From: Desulfosporosinus sp. HMP52
Lineage (GTDB): Bacteria; Bacillota; Desulfitobacteriia; Desulfitobacteriales; Desulfitobacteriaceae
Assembly (NCBI RefSeq): GCF_000765145.1
Contig: NZ_JMGA01000065.1
Span: 1 to 38,456, forward strand
DNA length: 38,456 nt
Direction of reading: 5' to 3'
The notes under the pieces are model-generated. The model searched no databases, had not been told where the DNA came from, and saw nothing but the letters and a program-made list of their open reading frames with translations. Made by a program: the position numbers and the translations under genes. Numbering within the stretch: position 1 is the stretch's first letter; every line of letters starts with the position of its first letter. Shown in pieces: positions 1 through 10,474 of this stretch.

Positions 1-30
1 CCGAAAAACGAATGCGCATTCGTTTTTCGG
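1..30. terminator. Perfect 15+15 palindrome at window edge, probable terminator
   Basis: The first 30 bases form a perfect inverted repeat (CCGAAAAACGAATGC and its complement, no loop bases). The right arm contains a run of five T. This is what a terminator or a REP-type palindrome would look like, and it probably ends a gene lying to the left of the window. There is no long T tract after the stem, so the terminator reading is moderate. Confidence 0.5.
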
Positions 31-711
31 ACAACCCTGATTTGTAAGAGCCGGATTATATCTATTGTTATTGGATCAACCTCTCTTGAGGAGCAGGTAG
101 TGGAAGGGGTTCGGCAGGTCAAGAATGCTGTGGGGACAGCTAAACTCGGTTAGCGAAAAGGGTGATGATTAAAAATTGCCGGTTATGAGGGATGGTTAAT
201 CTAGATGAGTCATCCAAAATAGCCAAATTTTTAAACCGAAGACGGTGAGCAGGTTCAATACAGCTCGGAGGGAAGGGAAAGCTGTTCTATAACCGCTTAG
301 GACACTGTGACTTTGTCAGCAGTTGAAGACATAGAATCCGTATTAAAAATTGCAAAGATGAATAAGAAGCGGCAGCTTGGCAAAATTTACGAGGTTAATG
401 GAAAAGACTCTCCATTAACCTTATTTATGTTGATATGTTATAATTTTAGAGGTGCTTAAGCCCTTTGCTCCTATTAACCTATTTTCTTGGCTGGCTTTAT
501 GGGCTTTTGCGGATATTTCAGCACCTATTTAGAGGATGGGGATAATTTTTTGGAGCCGTCGGGCCTAATATGGGGGATGATCGTTTGTAATTTCAAGGAA
601 ATCAGCTTCAATTTTAATTCGTTTCTGGGGTTTCTCAACTTTTGCTATAGCAAATAATTATTGTGATATCTCAAATTGAACATGACTGTTAGTAAAACAG
701 GCAATACAGTA
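31..711. other. Long region without an intact gene; possible gene remnants
   Basis: No convincing full-length gene is visible. A frame is open from the window edge to a TAG at 151-153 (ending ...VRQVKNAVGTAKLG) and could be the tail of a decayed gene. A 50-codon frame from a GTG at 307 to a TAA at 457-459 (contains KIAKMNKKRQLGKIYEVNG) has no clear ribosome binding site. A perfect 10-bp hairpin (393-402 with 411-420, GGTTAATGGA) lies inside that second frame. The rest shows scattered stops in all frames and looks like eroded coding DNA. I assign no function. Confidence 0.4.
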
Positions 712-720
712 TGTTATAAT
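712..720 (+). promoter_or_regulatory. Extended -10 promoter of pcrA
   Basis: TGTTATAAT contains a perfect TATAAT at 715-720 preceded by TGn, an extended -10 box. No good -35 box stands 16-18 bases upstream. It lies about 27 bases before the inferred pcrA start and about 15 before its ribosome binding site, so the leader is short. Confidence 0.5.
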
Positions 721-746
721 AAGTACAAGAAGTGAGGTGAAGTGGT

Positions 747-3014
747 CTGTACCGTTTAGATGATTTAAACCCAGTACAGCGGGAGGCTGCTGAGCATAGA
801 GAAGGGCCGCTTCTAATTCTAGCGGGGGCTGGTTCGGGAAAAACCCGCGTGCTTACCTATAGAATTGCCCATTTGATTGCTCAAGGGGTAGAACCAGGTG
901 AGATCTTAGCCATTACCTTTACGAATAAAGCTGCCAAAGAGATGCGGGAACGAGTGAGCACTTTGCTGGGCAGTGAAGGCTATGGACTTTGGGTCACCAC
1001 ATTCCACTCGGCATGTGTTCGTATTCTTAGACGTGAGATTGATAATTTGCCGGGGTATAACCGGAATTTTGTCATCTATGATACAGGGGATCAGCAATCC
1101 GTAATTAAAGCTTGCTTAAAAGAGCATGATTATGATGAAAAGAAATTCCCGGTACGCAGTGTGGCTGCAGTGATTAGTGATGCCAAGAACAAGCTTCAGG
1201 ATCCGGAAGAGTTTTCCTATAAGGCAGCCAGTTATTTTGAACAAAAAGTTGTAGATATTTATCGTTCTTATCAGAAACGACTTAAGAGTAATAATGCTCT
1301 TGATTTTGATGATATTATCATGCTCACAGTACAGCTCTTTCAGCAGAGCGATCAGGTCTTTCGGTATTATCAAGATAAATTCCGCTATATCATGGTGGAC
1401 GAGTATCAAGACACCAACCATGCTCAGTATATGCTGATAAAGCTCTTAGCCAGTGAGTACCGCAATCTCTGTGTGGTAGGGGATGATGATCAATCCGTCT
1501 ATGGATGGAGAGGTGCGGATATCCAAAATATCCTGGACTTTGAGCGGGATTATCCGGAAGCGAAAGTTATCAAACTTGAACAAAATTATCGCTCCACCCA
1601 GAACATCCTTAATGCAGCTAATGCAGTGGTGCAAAATAATGAATCCCGCAAAGAAAAATCCCTTTGGACGGAAAACACAGAGGGGCAAGCAGTAGTGTGT
1701 TATGTAGGGTCTGATGAGCGGGATGAGGCCAGCTACGTGGTGAACCGCATTCAACGGATGCACGAGTTAGAGGGCCGTCCCTACAATGATTTTGCCATTC
1801 TTTATCGAACCAATGCTCAATCTCGGGCCTTGGAAGACCTTTTAATGAAGGCCGCTACCCCTTATCGAGTTTTTTCGGGGTTAAAGTTCTATCAGCGCAT
1901 GGAGATCAAGGATATCCTAGCCTATTTGCGAGTCCTGTATAATCCGGCAGATCAGGTGAGCTTTTCCCGGGTATTGAATGTGCCTAAACGCGGCCTGGGA
2001 GACACCACTTTGCAAAAGATTTTAGAATACGCCAACGAGCAAGAAATGCCTGTCTTAGATGCAATATTAGAGGCTGAATATATTCCTGAGTTAACGGCAC
2101 GAGCCAAGAAACCCTTAATCGCTTTTGCCCACTTAATGCAGAACCTTGTCAGCTTTGCCCGTGAGGCAAGTGTCTCGGATCTGGTAGAAGAAATTCTGAA
2201 CAAGACCGGTTATAAGGGGATACTAGAGGCAGAAAACACTCCGGAAGCCGAGACACGCCTGCAGAACCTTATGGAGTTTCTTTCCGTTACTTCAGAGTAT
2301 GATGCTAAAGCAGCTCAAGCTGCCCAAAATGACTTGAATGATGGAATTGAGCAAGAGAATATCCCTCCTTTGAGCGGGTTCTTAGAAGAGGTTTCTTTAG
2401 TAGCAGATATCGATGAATTGGATCAAGCTGAAGAAGCCGTGGCTCTGATGACAATGCATAGTGCTAAAGGGTTAGAATTCCCGGTGGTTTTTGTGGTTGG
2501 GATGGAAGATGGGATTTTTCCCAGCAGTCGTTCACTGATGGAACCCACTGTCTTAGAGGAAGAACGCCGCCTTTGTTATGTCGCCATCACCCGAGCGAGG
2601 GAAAAACTTTACCTGTGTAATACAGAAATGCGGATGCTTTATGGCAAGACGCAGTATAATCAGCCTTCTCGCTTTTTGATGGAGATACCGTCGGATTTAA
2701 TGACGGATATAGACCCACTTGATCCGCCAAAACGTCGTCTGACAACTCCCGCCAAATCAGCAGATCGACGGGAGAGAATGTTGGATCGCAAGATCCCATT
2801 GGGATCAGGGTCGTGGGAAAAGGATTTTGGGAGTAAGCTGGTCATTGAAGGGGGTGAGGCGCATCATATAGGAGATAAAGTGGAACACGCGAAGTTTGGT
2901 CGAGGAATTATTGTCTCCATTAAAGGAGAAGGAAATCAGGCAGAACTTACAATTGTTTTTGACAGTGGAATTAAGAAATTAATAGCTGAGTATGCGAATT
3001 TAACAAGACTGTAA
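747..3014 (+). CDS. pcrA: ATP-dependent DNA helicase PcrA/UvrD (apparent CTG start)
   Basis: Superfamily 1A 3'-5' DNA helicase acting in nucleotide excision repair and in clearing proteins and RNA polymerase from DNA. From the CTG at 747 the protein is 755 residues, normal for the family. It opens YRLDDLNPVQREA, followed by the Walker A motif AGAGSGKT (residues 26-33), the DEXX box VDEYQDTN (217-224), the motif III-like GDDDQSVYGWRGA, motif IV-type QNYRST, and motifs V-VI (TMHSAKGLEFPVVF, VAITRARE). The C-terminal tail carries the usual Tudor-like segment (GDKVEHAKFGRG). The first GTG (849) lies after Walker A and would delete it. A stop (TGA, 738-740) closes the frame upstream, leaving CTG 747 as the only plausible start, about six bases after GAGGTGA (735-740). 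A frameshift in the first bases is the alternative. Confidence 0.93.
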   Translation: MYRLDDLNPVQREAAEHREGPLLILAGAGSGKTRVLTYRIAHLIAQGVEPGEILAITFTNKAAKEMRERVSTLLGSEGYGLWVTTFHSACVRILRREIDNLPGYNRNFVIYDTGDQQSVIKACLKEHDYDEKKFPVRSVAAVISDAKNKLQDPEEFSYKAASYFEQKVVDIYRSYQKRLKSNNALDFDDIIMLTVQLFQQSDQVFRYYQDKFRYIMVDEYQDTNHAQYMLIKLLASEYRNLCVVGDDDQSVYGWRGADIQNILDFERDYPEAKVIKLEQNYRSTQNILNAANAVVQNNESRKEKSLWTENTEGQAVVCYVGSDERDEASYVVNRIQRMHELEGRPYNDFAILYRTNAQSRALEDLLMKAATPYRVFSGLKFYQRMEIKDILAYLRVLYNPADQVSFSRVLNVPKRGLGDTTLQKILEYANEQEMPVLDAILEAEYIPELTARAKKPLIAFAHLMQNLVSFAREASVSDLVEEILNKTGYKGILEAENTPEAETRLQNLMEFLSVTSEYDAKAAQAAQNDLNDGIEQENIPPLSGFLEEVSLVADIDELDQAEEAVALMTMHSAKGLEFPVVFVVGMEDGIFPSSRSLMEPTVLEEERRLCYVAITRAREKLYLCNTEMRMLYGKTQYNQPSRFLMEIPSDLMTDIDPLDPPKRRLTTPAKSADRRERMLDRKIPLGSGSWEKDFGSKLVIEGGEAHHIGDKVEHAKFGRGIIVSIKGEGNQAELTIVFDSGIKKLIAEYANLTRL

Positions 3015-3098
3015 AATTTCTTGTAAAGCATCAGCTAGTTTTCTATATCCACAGTGCAGTTCAAAAAAATTTAAGAGAAGAAAGGTTTAGGTGTAATT

Positions 3099-4031
3099 AT
3101 GTCGGATAAGATTTTTATTGTTGGACACAAAAGCCCAGATACTGATTCAGTTTGCTCTGCAATTGCTTTAGCTCGTTTAAAAGAGCTCACAGGGACTGCC
3201 GATGTTGTTCCTTGCTCAGCTGGAAAACTCAATAAAGAGACTGAGTATGTTCTCAACTTCTATGGTGTTGCTGTTCCTCAAGTATTAGAGTCCGTTGAAG
3301 CAGGTCAAAAATTAGTTCTCGTTGACCACAACGAGTGGGGCCAAGCAGTCGCTGGCGCTGACCAAGCTAAACTTATCGAAGTTGTTGACCATCACAAAAT
3401 CGGTGGTCTGCAAACTGCAGATCCTATCCATATTCGTATCGAGCCCGTTGGATCCACATGTTCCATCGTAGCAAAAGCTTATAAAGAGCTAGGCATAGTT
3501 CCAGAAAAACCAATCGCTGGAATCTTACTCGCAGCTATTCTCTCTGACACTGTAATCTTCAAATCCCCTACCTGCACAGAGGAAGACAAAGCAATCGCTG
3601 CTGAATTAGCTGCTATCGCTGGAGTTGATCCTAAGACCTTTGGTATTGATATGTTCAAAGCTTCCTCCAACATTGCAGAGCGAACCCCACAAAGCATGAT
3701 TGAGGAAGACCTCAAAGCTTTCACCATGGGACCTCACAAAATCGGTGTTGGACAAGTCAGCTTAATGGGTATGGACGGCTTCGAAGATGTTCGTGCTAAC
3801 CTAACAGCTGCTATTGAAGCACATCGTGTAGCTAATGATATGAAATATCTTTGCTTAATGGTTACAGATATTTTAACTGACTACACAGAGCTGATTGTTA
3901 AAGGCGACAACCCTGAAGAAGTGGCTAAAGCCTTCGGCAAAGAGATTGTCAATGGAAGCGTTCCTCTACCGGGCGTTCTTTCCCGTAAGAAGCAAGTTGT
4001 ACCACAAATGACCACATATTTCCAAGGCTAA
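3099..4031 (+). CDS. ppaC: Manganese-dependent inorganic pyrophosphatase (DHH family)
   Basis: Cytoplasmic family II pyrophosphatase, hydrolysing pyrophosphate to phosphate and so pulling biosynthetic reactions forward. It is 310 residues, the family's normal length. Metal ligands are visible: H10, D14 and D16 in GHKSPDTDS, D76 in VDHNEW, and the DHH signature D97-H98-H99. The C-terminal DHHA2 substrate motif is SRKKQ at 295-299. There are no CBS domains, so it is the short, non-nucleotide-regulated form. It begins at ATG after AGAAGAAAGG. It is separated by 84 bases from pcrA and followed by a strong terminator, so it is probably monocistronic or a read-through partner of pcrA. Codon use is even and biased toward C-ending codons, unlike its neighbours, which suggests high expression. 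Confidence 0.95.
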   Translation: MSDKIFIVGHKSPDTDSVCSAIALARLKELTGTADVVPCSAGKLNKETEYVLNFYGVAVPQVLESVEAGQKLVLVDHNEWGQAVAGADQAKLIEVVDHHKIGGLQTADPIHIRIEPVGSTCSIVAKAYKELGIVPEKPIAGILLAAILSDTVIFKSPTCTEEDKAIAAELAAIAGVDPKTFGIDMFKASSNIAERTPQSMIEEDLKAFTMGPHKIGVGQVSLMGMDGFEDVRANLTAAIEAHRVANDMKYLCLMVTDILTDYTELIVKGDNPEEVAKAFGKEIVNGSVPLPGVLSRKKQVVPQMTTYFQG

Positions 4032-4064
4032 TCAGATACCTAAGCTTGCTTTGGATTAATTAAG

Positions 4065-4110
4065 AAAAAAGGGATTGTAACTTTAAGAATGAAGTTGCAA
4101 TCCCTTTTTA
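4065..4110 (+). terminator. Rho-independent terminator after ppaC
   Basis: An AAAAAGGGATTG arm (4066-4077) pairs with CAATCCCTTTTT (4098-4109), and the inner bases AACTT/AAGTT extend the stem. The right arm ends in a T run. It ends the pyrophosphatase transcript. Confidence 0.85.
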
Positions 4111-4158
4111 ATGCCATTTTATACTAACATTAACAACCGATTGAGATTATTTCTGTAC

Positions 4159-4248
4159 GCCGGATGCCAGTCCGGCAGGAGTAGGAGTAAGAGCAGGAGT
4201 AGGAGCAGGATGTCGAGGGCAGGATGTTAGGAGATTAGGAGATTAGGA
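4159..4248. repeat. Short GC hairpin followed by degenerate AGGAG/TTAGGAGA tandem repeats
   Basis: A small hairpin (GCCGGA / TCCGGC, 4159-4176) is followed by about 70 bases made of repeats of the type AGGAGTAGGAGTAAGAGC, AGGAGCAGGATG and GGAGATTAGGAGATTAGGA. The tract is strongly purine-biased on the plus strand. It is non-coding, between ppaC and ligA. It may be a variable-number repeat; nothing indicates a function. Confidence 0.6.
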
Positions 4249-4249
4249 C

Positions 4250-4299
4250 TTGTTCGAAATATTCCTCTATATGTAATATAATGTTACCTATAGTATAAT
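4250..4299 (+). promoter_or_regulatory. Possible ligA promoter region
   Basis: TTGTTC (4250-4255) stands 18 bases before TAATAT (4274-4279), and perfect TATAAT hexamers occur at 4277-4282 and 4294-4299. Which one is used cannot be told from sequence. The ligA start is about 90 bases further on. Confidence 0.35.
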
Positions 4300-4378
4300 A
4301 GTAGGCTGGTATCAAAAACTGGCGACTTTGAAAGAATTACTGTAGGGATTATATTAGTATAGTTTAGGTTGGAAGTGA

Positions 4379-6391
<2,013 letters not shown>

Positions 6392-6433
6392 TTTTTTTGG
6401 GGCAGGAACTATAACTCGTTTAAGTTGAGTGAA

Positions 6434-6474
6434 AAAAAGCAGGTCTTCCCAAATAATGTGGAAAACCTGCTTTG
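6434..6474. terminator. Bidirectional terminator between ligA and the convergent small gene
   Basis: AAAGCAGGT (6437-6445 region) pairs with ACCTGCTTT (6465-6473) around an A+T-rich loop. It is flanked by A's on the left and TGTT on the right, so it can act for ligA and for the minus-strand gene ending at 6478. Confidence 0.75.
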
Positions 6475-6477
6475 TTC

Positions 6478-6690
6478 TTATGATTTGTTTTCTGATTGCT
6501 GAGTTTGAATTTTAATTAACATGTCTAACTTCTCTAAAATCTCATTATCGGCTCTTTCTTTATGTTTAAAAAATCGCAGAGCACTTACCATTAAGTAAAT
6601 TGTGAATATAAAAAAGAATAGGTAAAACAGCATAGGAAACATCACGCTTAACAAAACTGAGTAATCAAATTGTATAGGGTTGCCGCCCAT
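6478..6690 (-). CDS. Small single-pass membrane protein, unknown function
   Basis: A 70-residue protein on the minus strand. An N-terminal hydrophobic stretch (about residues 12-37, VLLSVMFPMLFYLFFFIFTIYLMV) is followed by a charged cytoplasmic tail (FFKHKERADNEILEKLDMLIKIQTQQ) likely to form a short amphipathic coiled coil. I do not recognise the family. It has a good ribosome binding site (GGGAGGTG, eight bases before ATG) and its own terminator region, which supports a real gene. It is convergent to ligA and divergent from gatC, with the REP palindrome on its upstream side. Confidence 0.75.
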   Translation of the reverse strand: MGGNPIQFDYSVLLSVMFPMLFYLFFFIFTIYLMVSALRFFKHKERADNEILEKLDMLIKIQTQQSENKS

Positions 6691-6846
6691 TTAAAACACA
6701 CCTCCCTAGGCAGAAGTATATCATAATTTTCCAGAGAGAGGGAATAAATTCCAGAGTTCTATGAATATAGCCAAAAGGTTAATAGACACCCCTAAAGAGT
6801 TCCGATCATGACAAAATCCCATATTTTTGCAGTTTTAATTTTTGAG

Positions 6847-6910
6847 AGTGTTAAGGGGACGGTCCTTTTAACACGCTAGATCGTGTTAAAAGGACCGTCC
6901 CCTTAACACT
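6847..6910. repeat. REP/BIME-like 29+6+29 perfect palindrome
   Basis: Two perfect 29-base arms surround a 6-base CTAGAT loop. Each arm carries GTGTTAAGGGGACGGTCC and then TTTTAACACG. It can fold into a very stable hairpin. It lies between the promoter side of the small minus-strand membrane gene and gatC, and could also insulate transcription. A half copy sits at the end of ligA. Confidence 0.9.
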
Positions 6911-6982
6911 TCTTGCTCCCTTCCCTAATATTTGCTATGATAGAGGTTAAAGCAACAATCAAATCCAAGGAAGGTGAATAAG

Positions 6983-7273
6983 TTGTCAATTTCACGTGAA
7001 GACGTTGAATACGTGGCGGCATTGGCGCGCTTAGAGTTAACTGAGCAGGAAACCCAAGAGTATACCGAACAGCTTAACTCTATTTTGGGCTATGCGGCTA
7101 TGTTGGAGAAATTAGATACAAGTGATGTGGTGCCTACAGCACACGCAGTTCCTTTGCATAATGTACTGCGCGAGGACCAGGTCAAATCTTCCATTAATCA
7201 TGACAAAGCCCTTAAGAATGCCCCGGATGGGGAAGAGGGATTCTTTAGAGTTCCGAAAATCAGTTTGACTTAA
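6983..7273 (+). CDS. gatC: Asp-tRNA(Asn)/Glu-tRNA(Gln) amidotransferase subunit C
   Basis: Small structural subunit that wraps around GatA and stabilises GatCAB, which converts mischarged Asp-tRNA(Asn) and Glu-tRNA(Gln) to the amides. I chose TTG at 6983 (protein [21 protein letters not shown]..., 96 residues) because the GGAAGGTGA element directly upstream is correctly spaced for it and GatC proteins normally begin this way. A GTG at 6974 would overlap that element. The conserved features are [13 protein letters not shown] near the N-terminus and the C-terminal [12 protein letters not shown]. It is the first gene of a tight gatC-gatA-gatB operon. Confidence 0.93.
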   Translation: MSISREDVEYVAALARLELTEQETQEYTEQLNSILGYAAMLEKLDTSDVVPTAHAVPLHNVLREDQVKSSINHDKALKNAPDGEEGFFRVPKISLT

Positions 7274-7305
7274 GCGTATTTGACTTGGAAAGGAGACTGC
7301 GGAAG

Positions 7306-8796
7306 TTGGAATCAGTAACGATCGGGAAGTCAGTGAGTGAACTACATGAACTGCTTCTACATAAAGAGATAAGCTCCACGGAATTAACCAAAGCCTACAT
7401 AGACCGCATCAAGTCTGTGGATCCTGCTTTGCAAGCGTATTTAACTGTTTTAGAAGACGAGGCTTTAGCTCAAGCAGCTGAGGTGGATGAAAAAATCTCT
7501 CAAGGACAAGCCCTAAAACCTTTAGAAGGCATTCCCATGGCCCTCAAAGACAATATGTGCACAGAAGGAATTCGCACCAGCTGTGCTTCAAAAATGCTAG
7601 AGAATTTTTATCCGCCCTACAACGCTACAGTGACAGAGCGTCTGCGGGCGGCGGGAACCATCCTTTTGGGCAAACTGAACATGGACGAGTTTGCCATGGG
7701 ATCCTCCACAGAGAATTCCTATTTTGCTAAGACTCGCAATCCCTGGAATTTAGAGTGCGTCCCAGGGGGATCTTCGGGAGGATCTGCTGTAGCTGTAGCA
7801 GGGGATGAGGCTGCTTTTACTTTAGGCTCTGACACAGGGGGATCCATTCGCCAGCCGGCGGCTTTCTGTGGAGTGGTAGGGATGAAGCCCACCTATGGTG
7901 CGGTCTCCCGCTTAGGTTTAATTGCCTTTGCCTCCTCCCTGGACCAGATCGGGCCCTTCACCAAAACTGTTCGGGACAATGCTCTCGTGATGAACGCCAT
8001 TGCCGGACATGACCCCTTAGATTCCACATCCGTACCTATCGAAGCTCCTGATTATACCAAGTTTCTGGTCAACGACATCAAAGGGCTGAAGATTGGGATT
8101 CCCCGGGAATACTTCGGCGCAGGGATTGATCCTGAAGTCGCCAAAGGGATTCAAGCCGGAATTCAAACTCTGATTGATTTAGGAGCGGAAGTAGCGGAGT
8201 GCTCTCTGCCCCACACGGAATACGCCATTCCTGCCTACTACCTGATTGCCACCGCTGAAGCCAGCTCCAACCTGGCCCGCTATGATGGTGTCCGTTATGG
8301 ATATCGGGCAGATGCTGACGATGTCTTAGGAATGTTCAAAAAGACTCGGGCTGAAGGATTCGGCCAGGAAGTAAAACGCAGAATCATGCTGGGCACCTAT
8401 GCTCTGAGTTCCGGCTATTATGATGCCTACTATCTCAAGGCCCAAAAGGTGAGAACCCTGATTAAACAGGATTTTGATAAAGCATTTGAGAAGTTTGACG
8501 TTTTACTTTCCCCTACCGCTCCCACATCTGCCTTTAAATTTGGGGAAAAGTCCGCAGACCCCTTGGCCATGTATTTATCGGATATTACCACCGTCCCCAT
8601 CAACCTGGCAGGTATTCCGGCAATTTCCATACCTGCCGGCTTCGTCAATGGTCTGCCCATTGGCATGCAATTAATGGGCAAAGCCTTCGGTGAAGGGTCA
8701 TTGTACCGTGTAGCTTATACTTTTGAGCAAAACACGAATTATCACACCTTAAAACCAAATCTCTCCCGGGAGGTGCTGACCGGTGGTAGTCGCTAA
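7306..8796 (+). CDS. gatA: Asp-tRNA(Asn)/Glu-tRNA(Gln) amidotransferase subunit A
   Basis: Amidase-signature enzyme that hydrolyses glutamine and feeds ammonia through a tunnel to GatB. The Ser-cisSer-Lys triad is visible: K81 (ALKDN), S156 (PGGSSGGSA) and S180 ([12 protein letters not shown]). The protein is 496 residues from TTG 7306, which follows AAAGGAGA (7290-7297) at a usual distance. An upstream in-frame TTG at 7285 would place that ribosome binding site inside the gene. The last 14 bases overlap gatB, indicating translational coupling. Confidence 0.95.
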   Translation: MESVTIGKSVSELHELLLHKEISSTELTKAYIDRIKSVDPALQAYLTVLEDEALAQAAEVDEKISQGQALKPLEGIPMALKDNMCTEGIRTSCASKMLENFYPPYNATVTERLRAAGTILLGKLNMDEFAMGSSTENSYFAKTRNPWNLECVPGGSSGGSAVAVAGDEAAFTLGSDTGGSIRQPAAFCGVVGMKPTYGAVSRLGLIAFASSLDQIGPFTKTVRDNALVMNAIAGHDPLDSTSVPIEAPDYTKFLVNDIKGLKIGIPREYFGAGIDPEVAKGIQAGIQTLIDLGAEVAECSLPHTEYAIPAYYLIATAEASSNLARYDGVRYGYRADADDVLGMFKKTRAEGFGQEVKRRIMLGTYALSSGYYDAYYLKAQKVRTLIKQDFDKAFEKFDVLLSPTAPTSAFKFGEKSADPLAMYLSDITTVPINLAGIPAISIPAGFVNGLPIGMQLMGKAFGEGSLYRVAYTFEQNTNYHTLKPNLSREVLTGGSR

Positions 8797-10231
8797 TAAA
8801 TATGAAATGGTTTGTGGACTGGAAGTTCACGTAGAACTCCAGACCAAGACAAAGATTTTTTGCGGGTGTACAACAGAGTTCGGTGGAGACCAAAACACTC
8901 ATGTCTGCCCAGTCTGCTTAGGCATGCCCGGTGCTCTTCCCGTACTAAATCGTGAAGTAGTGGATTACGCCATCAAAGCTGGCTTAGCCTTAAATTGCGA
9001 AATCGCCGAATTCTCCAAGTTCGACAGAAAGAACTATTTTTATCCTGACTTGTCCAAGAACTACCAAACATCTCAGTTTGATTTACCCATTTGCGGTAAA
9101 GGCGGCTTAGAGATTGAAGTTGATGGCGAGAAAAAATGGATTGGGATTACTCGGGCCCATATGGAGGAAGATGCAGGTAAGCTCGTCCATAGCGGAGATA
9201 CCATCACAACCTCTAATGCTTCCTCCGTTGACTATAACCGAGCGGGAGTACCCCTCTTGGAAATCGTATCCGAGCCGGATATGCGTTCAATCCCAGAAGT
9301 CCTGGCTTACTTAGAAAAATTAGTGCAAATCTTAGAGTATACGGAAGTCTCGGATTGTCGAATGGAACAAGGCTCCGTGCGCTTTGATATTAATGTTTCC
9401 TTGCGCCCCATTGGAGAGACAGCCTTCGGAACTCGCACGGAGACGAAGAACTTAAACTCTTTCAGCTCTGTACGGCGTTGTATGGAATATGAAATAGCCC
9501 GGCAAGCAAGAGTGTTAGATGCCGGTGAAAAAGTGGTGCAGGAGACAAGGACTTGGGATGAGGGCCAAGGAATTACCTTAGCCTTACGCTCCAAGGAAGA
9601 AGCCCATGATTACCGCTATTTCCCTGAACCTGATCTAACACCGCTGATTATTGATCGAGAATGGGTGGAACGAATTCGCCAAACCCTGCCTGAGCTTCCG
9701 GCAGAACGACGTGCCCGGCTGCAAGGCATAGGATTATCCGAGTACGATGCCGGGGTTATCACTCAATCCAGGGCCTTGTCGGACTTCTTTGATGCAGCTC
9801 TTAAGAGCTTTGGCGATGCTAAGACCTTGGCTAACTGGGTGATGGGAGATGTTATGCGTCTGCTGAATTCTAACCAGTGTCCAGTGGAGGACTCGCCCAT
9901 TTCTCCCAAGCAGTTAGCGGAATTATTAGAGCTGATCGATAAAGGAACCATTAGTGGCAAAATTGCCAAGACAGTTCTTGAAGAAATGTATGCCACTGGT
10001 AAGGATGCTCAGGTGATCGTTAAGGAAAAAGGGCTTGCTCAAATCAGTGATGAAGGGGCCTTGCTGGGAATTATCGACGGCGTACTTGCCGCTAATCCTC
10101 AATCCGTGGAGGACTACCGGGCCGGCAAAGATCGAGCCATTGGCTTTTTAGTCGGACAGATCATGAAAGCCACCAAGGGTCAGGCCAATCCGGGTCTTGT
10201 CAATCGATTGCTGAAGGAAAAACTATCTTAA
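8783..10231 (+). CDS. gatB: Asp-tRNA(Asn)/Glu-tRNA(Gln) amidotransferase subunit B
   Basis: The tRNA-binding kinase/amidotransferase subunit: it phosphorylates the mischarged aminoacyl group and amidates it with ammonia from GatA. It is 482 residues, full length, with the signatures [13 protein letters not shown], the zinc-site cysteines CGCTTEF...[13 protein letters not shown], and the cradle segment [20 protein letters not shown]. The C-terminal helical and YqeY-like tail ends [15 protein letters not shown] start; GGGAGGTG lies inside the end of gatA. Having all three Gat genes implies that Asn-tRNA and/or Gln-tRNA are made by the indirect route in this organism. Confidence 0.96.
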   Translation: MVVANKYEMVCGLEVHVELQTKTKIFCGCTTEFGGDQNTHVCPVCLGMPGALPVLNREVVDYAIKAGLALNCEIAEFSKFDRKNYFYPDLSKNYQTSQFDLPICGKGGLEIEVDGEKKWIGITRAHMEEDAGKLVHSGDTITTSNASSVDYNRAGVPLLEIVSEPDMRSIPEVLAYLEKLVQILEYTEVSDCRMEQGSVRFDINVSLRPIGETAFGTRTETKNLNSFSSVRRCMEYEIARQARVLDAGEKVVQETRTWDEGQGITLALRSKEEAHDYRYFPEPDLTPLIIDREWVERIRQTLPELPAERRARLQGIGLSEYDAGVITQSRALSDFFDAALKSFGDAKTLANWVMGDVMRLLNSNQCPVEDSPISPKQLAELLELIDKGTISGKIAKTVLEEMYATGKDAQVIVKEKGLAQISDEGALLGIIDGVLAANPQSVEDYRAGKDRAIGFLVGQIMKATKGQANPGLVNRLLKEKLS

Positions 10232-10240
10232 TTTAAACTT

Positions 10241-10272
10241 AGAGGCTTTTCCGAAAGGAGAGCCTCTTTTTG
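10241..10272 (+). terminator. Terminator of the gatCAB operon
   Basis: AGAGGCT (10241-10247) pairs with AGCCTCT (10261-10267) and is followed by TTTTT. It starts 10 bases after the gatB stop. Confidence 0.85.
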
Positions 10273-10332
10273 ATTGGATAGATAGATTGATTCATTAAGT
10301 CTGGGGAATACTGAAGTGTAAACTGACCTGTG

Positions 10333-10363
10333 AATAAATATACTGGGCGTTAAATAAGTATAC
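10333..10363. promoter_or_regulatory. Paired AATAARTATAC elements upstream of nifV
   Basis: AATAAATATAC (10333-10343) and AATAAGTATAC (10353-10363) repeat at exactly 20 bases, about two helical turns, and the second contains the palindrome GTATAC. They are about 110 bases before the homocitrate synthase start. They could be a protein-binding site. No regulator is suggested by the sequence. Confidence 0.3.
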
Positions 10364-10474
10364 AGTATAAAGAACCCAACATTCTTCAAACTCAAAGGAG
10401 ATTGTGCTAGTATAAGGTATGTAGTTTTAAAACCTGTTATATATATTCCAGCTAATTAAGAGGGGTGAGTCTGA

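Noticed and set aside
8474-8674. Plus-strand frame inside gatA, and other long frames on either strand inside housekeeping genes
   Set aside because: They lie wholly within recognised genes in other frames, without ribosome binding sites or family similarity.
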